From Bdellovibrio sp. ZAP7 (GTDB taxonomy: Bacteria; Bacteroidota; Bacteroidia; Flavobacteriales; Flavobacteriaceae): a stretch of 6,224 bases of DNA. Below, piece after piece: positions 1 to 3,953 of this stretch. The notes under the pieces were generated by a model. The model was given only the letters and a program-made list of their open reading frames with translations, ran no database searches and was not told the DNA's origin. Position numbers and translations under genes: made by a program. The first letter of the stretch is position 1. The number at the start of each line of letters is the position of its first letter. The DNA lies in NCBI GenBank assembly GCA_943324165.2, contig CALPKO020000092.1:1-6224 (forward strand). The letters are read 5' to 3'.

Positions 1-178
1 CTTTAAAAATTCCATTTTCAATCACACTCACGTCTCCGTCAACAGTTGATATTTCCCAACTTTCTCCCGTAATTTTTGAAGTTATGGGTTTATTTAAAAC
101 GGTTTTTAGTTTTTCGCCGCCCCAAATCCTGTTTTTTAGAATGGGTTGAAATTGTAGTGGATAAAAATTATTTTTCAT
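1..178 (-). CDS. manA: Mannose-6-phosphate isomerase, class I (N-terminal part, cut by window edge)
   Basis: Reading leftward from an ATG at 176-178 gives 59 open codons that run off the left edge. The N-terminus has the signature of type I phosphomannose isomerases: FQPILKNRIWGGEKL at residues 9-23, then GESWEIS at about residues 38-44. The family interconverts mannose 6-phosphate and fructose 6-phosphate in the cytosol, feeding GDP-mannose and surface glycan synthesis or mannose use. The zinc ligands and catalytic residues lie further downstream and are outside the window, so activity cannot be judged. The gene follows bcp on the same strand after a 117-bp gap. No TAnnTTTG promoter was seen in that gap, so it may be the distal gene of the idi operon. 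No Shine-Dalgarno precedes the ATG, only an A-rich stretch. Confidence 0.85.
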   Translation of the reverse strand, partial: MKNNFYPLQFQPILKNRIWGGEKLKTVLNKPITSKITGESWEISTVDGDVSVIENGIFK

Positions 179-230
179 TTTAAATTCAATTATTTTTTTT
201 TCCCTAAAGCCCTAGCCCAGATTGAAGGGA

Positions 231-268
231 AAATCTTTTGTCTTTTTTCTTTAAAAAGGCAAAGATTT
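231..268. other. Imperfect hairpin between bcp and manA
   Basis: The arm AAATCTTT at 231-238 pairs with AAAGATTT at 261-268. After a one-base bulge (T239), GTCTTTTT at 240-247 pairs with AAAAAGGC at 253-260, with one G-T wobble. The result is a 16-bp stem with a 5-base loop. It lies in the otherwise empty 179-295 gap between the end of bcp and the start of manA. On the minus transcript it is not followed by a clear U-tract, so it looks more like a processing or attenuation structure than a strong terminator. The stem is mostly A-T, so chance pairing in AT-rich DNA is possible. Confidence 0.4.
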
Positions 269-295
269 GGAATGAAAGCTGGATTAAGCTTCCAA

Positions 296-751
296 TTAAA
301 CCAATCTTTTTATTGCTTCTAATGCTTTCGGAATATGTTTTGTGGCTAAAACACTGTCAAAAATCATTTTTACAATGCCATTTTTGTCGGCTACATAGGT
401 TACTCTTCCTGGAATTAATCCGAACATATCACCTTTTACGCCAAATTGATTTCTTATGCTTTTGTTTTTGTCCGACAACAAAATAAACGGCAATTTGTAT
501 TGTTTTGAAAATTTTTCATGTGATGCTTCACTGTCTGAACTGATGCCAATAACTTCGGCACCCAAATCTTTGAAATCTTGGTATTGGTCGCGAAAACTAC
601 ATGCTTGCGCGGTACAACCCGGCGTATTGTCTTTTGGGTAAAAATAGATTACAACAGGTTTTTGACCAATAAAGGCTTTGCTGTCGAAGGTTTGTCCGTT
701 GCTGTCTGTCGCTGTAAAATCTGTAATTTTATCTCCTACTTTTAGTGTCAT
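296..751 (-). CDS. bcp: Peroxiredoxin, Bcp/PrxQ type (thioredoxin-dependent thiol peroxidase)
   Basis: This 151-residue protein has the usual length and layout of the atypical 2-Cys Bcp/PrxQ family. The thioredoxin-fold N-terminus (VGDKITDFTATDSNG) is followed by PKDNTPGCTAQACSFRD at residues 39-55. Cys46 is the expected peroxidatic cysteine, in the Pro-x3-Thr-x2-Cys context, and Cys51 five residues later is the expected resolving cysteine. The family reduces hydrogen peroxide and organic hydroperoxides in the cytosol using thioredoxin. There is no signal peptide. The ATG shares one base with the stop codon of the upstream PTPS-family gene (TAATG), so the two are co-transcribed and probably translationally coupled. 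Unusually for this window, an AAGGAG motif lies just upstream of the start. Identification is firm; the preferred peroxide substrate is not visible from sequence. Confidence 0.95.
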   Translation of the reverse strand: MTLKVGDKITDFTATDSNGQTFDSKAFIGQKPVVIYFYPKDNTPGCTAQACSFRDQYQDFKDLGAEVIGISSDSEASHEKFSKQYKLPFILLSDKNKSIRNQFGVKGDMFGLIPGRVTYVADKNGIVKMIFDSVLATKHIPKALEAIKRLV

Positions 752-1161
752 TATTCTCCTTTATAAGTTACAAAATTGCGTGGAGTTTCATATAAAACTA
801 CCTCTAAGTCAAATTCTGCTTTGATTTTTTTTCTGATTTTATTCCAAATCACAACTACAATATTTTCGGCCGTAGGGTTCAAATCTTTGAATTCTGGCAC
901 GTCAAGGTTGAGGTTTTTATGGTCAAACTGATTTTCTACTTCCTCTTTTATTATGTCTGAAAGGAATTTCACATCCATCACATAACCAGTTTCTGGGTCA
1001 ATTTCACCTGTAACACTCACCGTTAAATCATAATTATGACCGTGAAAATTGGGATTGTTACATTTTCCAAAAATGGAATCATTCTTCTCGAAAGACCAAT
1101 CTTTTCGATACAATCGATGTGCTGCATTAAAATGGGCTTTTCTTGAGATGGTGACTTTCAT
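751..1161 (-). CDS. 6-pyruvoyltetrahydropterin synthase / QueD family enzyme
   Basis: The 136-residue protein is a compact T-fold pterin enzyme. Visible zinc ligands are His15 (in HFNAAHRL), His40 and His42 (in NFHGHNY). The probable catalytic cysteine is Cys34. Asp80-His81 (FDHKNLN) supplies the family's Asp/His pair, and Glu125 in LYETPRNF is the usual pterin-anchoring glutamate. Family members act on 7,8-dihydroneopterin triphosphate, giving 6-pyruvoyltetrahydropterin (biopterin route) or 6-carboxytetrahydropterin (queuosine route, QueD). The Cys-x5-His-Gly-His spacing here resembles the pyruvoyl-forming type more than E. coli QueD, which has Cys-x3-His-Gly-His, so I give no symbol. The start is the ATG directly after the heptamer array and the end overlaps the bcp start by one base. 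It lies between idi and bcp on the same strand, and no queC, queE or folE is visible nearby. Confidence 0.9.
   Translation of the reverse strand: MKVTISRKAHFNAAHRLYRKDWSFEKNDSIFGKCNNPNFHGHNYDLTVSVTGEIDPETGYVMDVKFLSDIIKEEVENQFDHKNLNLDVPEFKDLNPTAENIVVVIWNKIRKKIKAEFDLEVVLYETPRNFVTYKGE
756..761 (-). promoter_or_regulatory. Shine-Dalgarno-like AAGGAG upstream of bcp
   Basis: On the minus strand the sequence reads AAGGAG, then four bases (AATA), then the bcp ATG at 749-751. The motif lies within the last codons of the upstream PTPS-family gene (K-G-E-stop). No other start in the window has such a purine-rich motif. Bacteroidetes ribosomes generally do not rely on Shine-Dalgarno pairing, so it may be functional or a by-product of the Lys-Gly-Glu codons. 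Confidence 0.5.
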
Positions 1162-1244
1162 TAGAGTTTAGAATTTAGAATTTAGATTTTAGAGTTTAGA
1201 ATTTAGAGTTTAGAATTTAGAATTTAGAATTTAGATTTTAGAGT
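1161..1244. repeat. Tandem heptamer array, 12 units of TTAGANT
   Basis: Twelve consecutive 7-bp units read TTAGANT on the plus strand. Six positions are invariant in all units; only position 6 varies, in the order G A A T G A G A A A T G. The array fills the gap between idi and the PTPS-family gene completely. Its right end contains the idi stop codon and its left end shares a base with the next gene's ATG. Each unit contains TAG on the plus strand and TAA on the minus strand. Because 7 is not a multiple of 3, all six frames are closed. No promoter or hairpin is visible inside it. Confidence 0.95.
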
Positions 1245-1765
1245 TTGTGGCTTTCGATGTAATGATAAAATTCATCAAATATGATTTTAAACCAAACCGT
1301 ATAAATAGTTGGGTTTTGGGTCATATCGGTTTTGATGGCATCAATCGACATCCATTTCCAGTTTTCGACTTCTTCTCGATTTATTTTTGGCGCTTGATTG
1401 TATTTTCCAATCATCACGTGGTCTAGTTCGTGTTCTGTTAGTCCGTTGTCAAATGGTGCCTTGTAAATAAAATGAAAAAGCTCTGTTAAAGGAGTTTCAA
1501 AACCCATTTCTTCAAACAAGCGGCGTGTTCCAGCTTGAATATTGGTTTCTCCATCGCGTTGATGACTGCAACAAGTATTGGTCCATAAAAGTGGAGAATG
1601 GTATTTTTCGGAAGCCCGTTGCTGTAACATGATTTCGTTTTTATCATTTAAAATAAAGACAGAAAACGCACGGTGCAACACTGCTTTTTGATGGGCTTCG
1701 AGCTTTGGCATTAGCCCTATTGGTTCATCATTTTCATTCACCAATATTACTTGTTCTTCTAACAT
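1238..1765 (-). CDS. idi: Isopentenyl-diphosphate delta-isomerase, type I (Nudix fold)
   Basis: This 175-residue protein matches the type I, Nudix-fold IPP isomerase, which interconverts isopentenyl and dimethylallyl diphosphate in the cytosol. That supplies the starter for quinone, carotenoid and lipid-carrier synthesis. Expected residues are present: metal-binding His25 and His31 (LHRAFSVF), the NTCCSHQ motif with Cys66 as the likely catalytic cysteine and His68 as a metal ligand, a Nudix-like helix at about residues 72-89 ending RRLFEEMGF, and acidic residues Glu111 and Glu113 in TEHELDH. The ATG at 1763-1765 fits the family N-terminus. It is the first gene of the leftward cluster, with a Bacteroidetes-type -7 box just upstream. 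Its final codons and stop lie in the heptamer array, so the extreme C-terminus (HKL) may have been set by repeat growth. Confidence 0.95.
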   Translation of the reverse strand: MLEEQVILVNENDEPIGLMPKLEAHQKAVLHRAFSVFILNDKNEIMLQQRASEKYHSPLLWTNTCCSHQRDGETNIQAGTRRLFEEMGFETPLTELFHFIYKAPFDNGLTEHELDHVMIGKYNQAPKINREEVENWKWMSIDAIKTDMTQNPTIYTVWFKIIFDEFYHYIESHKL

Positions 1766-1782
1766 AGCTATTTATTACCCGT

Positions 1783-1790
1783 CAAAAATA
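1783..1790 (-). promoter_or_regulatory. Probable -7 promoter element for idi
   Basis: The minus strand reads TATTTTTG, an exact match to the Bacteroidetes consensus TAnnTTTG. It would start transcription around 1776-1778, about 12 bases before the idi ATG. No TTG/TTTG -33 element is present at the usual 17-23-base spacing, so support comes only from the -7 box and its position. Confidence 0.5.
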
Positions 1791-1932
1791 CAAAAAAAGA
1801 AATGGTTATAAATGTATTTTTTCGATTGGGAAAAGTTTAACTATTGTTTGGTTGTTGCCGAATTGATAGCTAAATCTTTGTTAATTAAATCAATTTGCTG
1901 TCTAAACAACATTTTTTTTAGAACCAAGCATT

Positions 1933-1940
1933 TACTTTTG
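1933..1940 (+). promoter_or_regulatory. Probable -7 promoter element for msrB
   Basis: TACTTTTG matches TAnnTTTG exactly. Transcription would start near 1946, giving a leader of about 30 bases to the msrB ATG at 1976. No TTG is found at the right distance upstream; that region is a run of T at about 1912-1919. This is the best candidate promoter for the msrB-msrA pair. Confidence 0.55.
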
Positions 1941-1975
1941 TAGTATATTAATTTAGAACAAACTTATTTTATACC

Positions 1976-2530
1976 ATGAAAAAAACAAACCTTCTTTTGG
2001 CATTTTTGATTCCTTTGGTGGTTTTGAATGCTTGTGCGCAAACTAAAAAAAATGACATTAAAAAAGAACAATCAATGGAAAATAAAGACGTAATCAGTAA
2101 ACCCAATAATCCGTATTATTCGAATACCGACACCACAAAACTGAATATTGCTGATGCAGAATGGAAAAAAGTGCTGTCTGAGGATGTTTATGCAGTTGCT
2201 AGAGAGGCAGACACCGAGCGACCATTTACAGGAAAATACTGGAATGCCGATGACAAAGGAACTTACTACTGTGCAGCTTGCGGAAACAAGTTATTTAGAT
2301 CGGATCAAAAATTCTCGAGTTCTTGTGGTTGGCCAAGTTTTTTTGAACAAGAAAACAAAAATAGTGTAGTTTACAAAAGCGATTCGTCACTTGGAATGGA
2401 ACGCACAGAAGCGCTTTGCGGAAGATGCGGCGGACATTTAGGACATCTTTTTGATGATGGACCTGCGCCAACTTACAAACGCTATTGTATGAATTCAATT
2501 GCAATGGATTTTATTCCCGATGCAAAATAA
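1976..2530 (+). CDS. msrB: Peptide-methionine (R)-S-oxide reductase, lipoprotein form
   Basis: The 184-residue protein has a lipoprotein signal: a basic MKK start, a hydrophobic stretch (residues 6-17) and the lipobox LNAC with Cys20 as the lipidated residue. A Lys/Asn-rich linker of about 35 residues leads to the MsrB domain (about 60-182). Zinc is held by two CxxC pairs, Cys99/Cys102 and Cys148/Cys151. Cys171 in RYCMNS is the catalytic cysteine and Cys117 in CGWPSF is at the recycling position. MsrB reduces the R epimer of methionine sulfoxide in proteins. The signal places it in the periplasm, anchored to a membrane. MsrA, for the S epimer, follows on the same strand after 89 bp, probably co-transcribed. 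Identification is firm; which membrane carries the anchor is inferred, not seen. Confidence 0.95.
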   Translation: MKKTNLLLAFLIPLVVLNACAQTKKNDIKKEQSMENKDVISKPNNPYYSNTDTTKLNIADAEWKKVLSEDVYAVAREADTERPFTGKYWNADDKGTYYCAACGNKLFRSDQKFSSSCGWPSFFEQENKNSVVYKSDSSLGMERTEALCGRCGGHLGHLFDDGPAPTYKRYCMNSIAMDFIPDAK

Positions 2531-2537
2531 TGTTATC

Positions 2538-2579
2538 AATTAGAAATTAGAAATTACGAATTACGAATTATAAATTAAG
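2538..2579. repeat. Short tandem heptamer array, 6 units of AATTANN
   Basis: Six consecutive 7-bp units begin with invariant AATTA and end with two variable bases: GA, GA, CG, CG, TA, AG. A displaced piece, ATTACGAATT at 2585-2594, looks like a further decayed copy. The array lies in the 89-bp gap between msrB and msrA, just after the msrB stop. In register TTA it reads TTAGAAA on the plus strand, one base from the common TTAGAAT unit of the array at 1161-1244. Both therefore look like one repeat family. No TAnnTTTG promoter for msrA was seen in this gap. Confidence 0.8.
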
Positions 2580-2619
2580 CTCCTATTACGAATTTGGAAC
2601 ATTTGTCAAACAAACGATT

Positions 2620-3237
2620 ATGAAAAAAATAATTATTGCATTAGCATTGATTACTACTGGCGCTTTTGCCCAAAAATCAGATTTAAAAGCAAGTGTAAAC
2701 CTTGATACGATTACACTTGGCGGTGGTTGCTATTGGTGCGTAGAAGCGGTTTATGAACAATTAGACGGCGTAACATCCGTTGTGTCTGGATTTTCTGGAG
2801 GAAAAACCGCTAATCCAACATACGAAGAAGTTTCGTCGGGAAAAACAGGTTTTGCAGAAGCAGTTCAAATTACGTTCGACAAATCGAAAACGAATTTAGA
2901 TGAGATTTTTAAAGTGTTTTTTACCGTTCACGATCCAACAACTTTAAATCGTCAGGGTGCCGATGAAGGAACGCAATACCGTTCGGTAATATTTTATAAA
3001 AATGAAGCGCAAAAATTAGCCGCTCAAACCATTATTTCAGCGTTGAAAAAAGGTAAAGTGTACGATAGTCCAATCGTAACAACTTTAGAGCCTTTTACAA
3101 AATTCTATGAAGCTGAAAAATACCATCAAAATTACTTTGAAAAAAACAAAAATCAACCTTATTGTCAAATGGTGATTCAACCGAAATTAGATAAATTCGA
3201 GAAAATTTTCAAGGACAGGTTGAAAAAGAAGGAATAA
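2620..3237 (+). CDS. msrA: Peptide-methionine (S)-S-oxide reductase, exported
   Basis: This 205-residue protein carries a classic signal peptide: MKK, a hydrophobic core (residues 4-15) and a likely cleavage site after AFA at residue 17. The MsrA domain follows. Catalytic Cys37 is in GGGCYWCVEAVYE, with Cys40 as a nearby second cysteine, and Cys182 in NQPYCQMVI is in the C-terminal position of family recycling cysteines. HDPTTLNRQGADEGTQYRS (104-122) and YHQNY (168-172) are standard substrate-pocket motifs. The enzyme reduces the S epimer of methionine sulfoxide in proteins; the signal puts it in the periplasm beside lipoprotein MsrB. Neither protein is a fused MsrA-MsrB. The reductant donating electrons across the membrane is not encoded here. 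The gene ends before a bidirectional terminator and a convergent tRNA. Confidence 0.95.
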   Translation: MKKIIIALALITTGAFAQKSDLKASVNLDTITLGGGCYWCVEAVYEQLDGVTSVVSGFSGGKTANPTYEEVSSGKTGFAEAVQITFDKSKTNLDEIFKVFFTVHDPTTLNRQGADEGTQYRSVIFYKNEAQKLAAQTIISALKKGKVYDSPIVTTLEPFTKFYEAEKYHQNYFEKNKNQPYCQMVIQPKLDKFEKIFKDRLKKKE

Positions 3238-3259
3238 ATTGCATTGTATTAAACAAAAA

Positions 3260-3284
3260 AAAATCCCTAAAAATTAGGGATTTT
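3260..3284. terminator. Bidirectional intrinsic terminator between msrA and tRNA-Met
   Basis: The arm AAAATCCCTAA at 3260-3270 pairs perfectly with TTAGGGATTTT at 3274-3284 around an AAA loop. The core is GC-containing (TCCCTAA/TTAGGGA) with A-T flanks. Nine A residues at 3255-3263 give a long U-tract for leftward (tRNA) transcripts; TTTT at 3281-3284 gives a shorter one for msrA. Its placement between convergent ends fits use in both directions. Confidence 0.85.
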
Positions 3285-3285
3285 G

Positions 3286-3359
3286 TAGCGAGAACGAGAT
3301 TTGAACTCGTGACCTTTGGGTTATGAATCCAACGCTCTAACCGACTGAGCTACCTCGCC
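3286..3359 (-). tRNA. tRNA-Met (anticodon CAT), probably elongator
   Basis: The minus strand folds into a complete 74-base cloverleaf. Acceptor GGCGAGG pairs with TCTCGCT, with G-U at both ends. The D-arm contains GCTC...GAGC with GG in the loop, the T-arm is ACGAG-TTCAAAT-CTCGT, and the discriminator is A. The anticodon CAT lies at 3323-3325 in the loop TTCATAA. The first pair is G-U, not the unpaired C-A of bacterial initiators, and the anticodon stem lacks three consecutive G-C pairs, so elongator Met is favoured. A lysidine-modified Ile-CAU tRNA cannot be fully excluded. The top pair of the anticodon stem is an A-C mismatch. CCA is not encoded: the next bases are CAA. Confidence 0.9.
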
Positions 3360-3393
3360 AAGGTTTTTAAAAAGTGCGTTTTTAACGCGGGTG

Positions 3394-3423
3394 CAAATAT
3401 AAAACTAAATTCAGTTTTTACAA
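3394..3423 (-). promoter_or_regulatory. Promoter of tRNA-Met, Bacteroidetes type
   Basis: On the minus strand, TTG at 3421-3423 is followed by 19 bases and then TATATTTG at 3394-3401, matching both the -33 and -7 elements of the TTG-N17-23-TAnnTTTG consensus. Transcription would begin near 3388, about 28 bases before the mature tRNA 5' end. A small GCGTT-TTT-AACGC hairpin at 3376-3388 would form at the very 5' end of the precursor. Confidence 0.75.
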
Positions 3424-3510
3424 CTAATTTCTAAAGAAAAAAAAATAATTTTAAAAACGCTTTTTTTATGAATTTATTTATTTATATTTCCCGAAAATTA
3501 GCTAGCATTA

Positions 3511-3903
3511 ATGGAATTAAAAATACGATACGAATTAGAATTTCCAATAAATTCTTCTCCAGCACTTCTGTACCAATATATATCAACTCCATCGGGACTT
3601 TCTGAATGGTTTTCGGACAACGTGAATTCGCGTGGAGAACATTACACCTTTATCTGGGACGATTCAGAAGAAAAAGCCAGGGTTACCGCCAAAAAAACCA
3701 ATGAAAGAATTAAGTTTAAATGGTTGGATGACAATGGAGCAGATACTGATTATTCTCTTGAATTAAAAATTGTTGAAGATGAAATAACCAAAGACGTTTC
3801 GTTGGTGGTTTCAGATTTTGCCGAAGAAGACGATATTAAAGAAGCAACACTTTTGTGGGAAAATCAAATTTCAGATTTAAAACACGTGATTGGTTCAGTA
3901 TAA
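3511..3903 (+). CDS. START-like (SRPBCC/AHSA1-type) domain protein
   Basis: This small 130-residue soluble protein begins with a beta strand (ELKIRYELEFPINSSP), followed by LLYQYISTPSGLSEWFSDNV (residues 20-39). That segment is the characteristic helix and Trp-Phe turn of the AHSA1/START-like helix-grip fold. It continues with strands FIWDDSE, IKFKWLD, YSLELKIV and VSLVVSDFA, then a long C-terminal helix ending SDLKHVIGSV. There is no signal peptide or membrane segment. The fold usually makes a hydrophobic ligand or client-protein cavity, but nothing here identifies a ligand, so the function is unknown. It is conserved in Flavobacteriia, as far as I recall. The gene is followed by a terminator hairpin that abuts the next gene. 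Only an imperfect -7 box (TATATTTC at 3483-3490) lies upstream. Confidence 0.8.
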   Translation: MELKIRYELEFPINSSPALLYQYISTPSGLSEWFSDNVNSRGEHYTFIWDDSEEKARVTAKKTNERIKFKWLDDNGADTDYSLELKIVEDEITKDVSLVVSDFAEEDDIKEATLLWENQISDLKHVIGSV

Positions 3904-3919
3904 TACAAAATTATAGTTT

Positions 3920-3927
3920 TATATTTG
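3920..3927 (+). promoter_or_regulatory. Probable -7 promoter element for the aminotransferase gene
   Basis: TATATTTG is an exact TAnnTTTG match whose last base is also the first base of the terminator hairpin. The transcription start would fall near 3933, inside the hairpin's left arm, giving a leader of about 20 bases. No TTG lies at 17-23 bases upstream; the nearest, at 3890-3892, is 27 bases away. Confidence 0.5.
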
Positions 3928-3953
3928 CCCTAAATTTTATTTAGGGCTTTTTT
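3927..3953 (+). terminator. Intrinsic terminator after the START-like gene, abutting the next ATG
   Basis: The arm GCCCTAAAT at 3927-3935 pairs perfectly with ATTTAGGGC at 3939-3947 around a TTT loop, followed by six T residues at 3948-3953. This is a textbook intrinsic terminator for the START-like gene. The aminotransferase ATG begins at 3954, directly after the last T, so the structure also occupies the ribosome-landing region of the next gene. Confidence 0.8.

Larger units (their letters stand above)
1766..1975. other. Divergent idi/msrB intergenic region with an inverted repeat
   Basis: This 210-bp gap separates divergent idi and msrB and contains no gene I can support. It holds one promoter candidate for each side and, near the middle, a 7-bp inverted repeat: AATTGAT at 1861-1867 and ATCAATT at 1889-1895, with 21 bases between. 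Inside the spacer is the palindrome TTAATTAA at 1881-1888. The repeat could be an operator or a chance palindrome in AT-rich DNA. A poorer -7-like AATCTTTG at 1873-1880 with TTTG at 1847-1850 could be an additional upstream start for msrB. Confidence 0.4.

Noticed and set aside
238..486. 82-codon plus-strand reading frame overlapping bcp
   Set aside because: It is antisense to a clear peroxiredoxin gene, has no recognisable domain and has low-complexity composition, so it is a shadow frame. The plus-strand frame at 456-641 is rejected for the same reason.
1161..1244. CRISPR or telomere-like interpretation of the heptamer array
   Set aside because: Units are contiguous 7-mers with no unique spacers, so it is not CRISPR. 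The resemblance to plant-type telomere repeats is superficial, since the array is a short internal intergenic tract.
2148..2504. Alternative frames (2148-2369 plus, 2295-2504 minus) inside msrB
   Set aside because: They overlap the conserved MsrB domain, show no family motifs and have no start context, so they are chance open frames.
1976..3237. msrB-msrA as a split or frameshifted fusion protein
   Set aside because: Each gene has its own intact signal sequence, start and stop, and they are separated by 89 bp with a repeat array. They are two complete genes, not a broken fusion.
3483..3490. TATATTTC as a promoter box for the START-like gene
   Set aside because: It matches seven of eight positions of TAnnTTTG, including both fixed A/T bases, but lacks the final G and has no TTG at the right spacing in a very AT-rich stretch. 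It is mentioned in the gene entry but not called as a feature.
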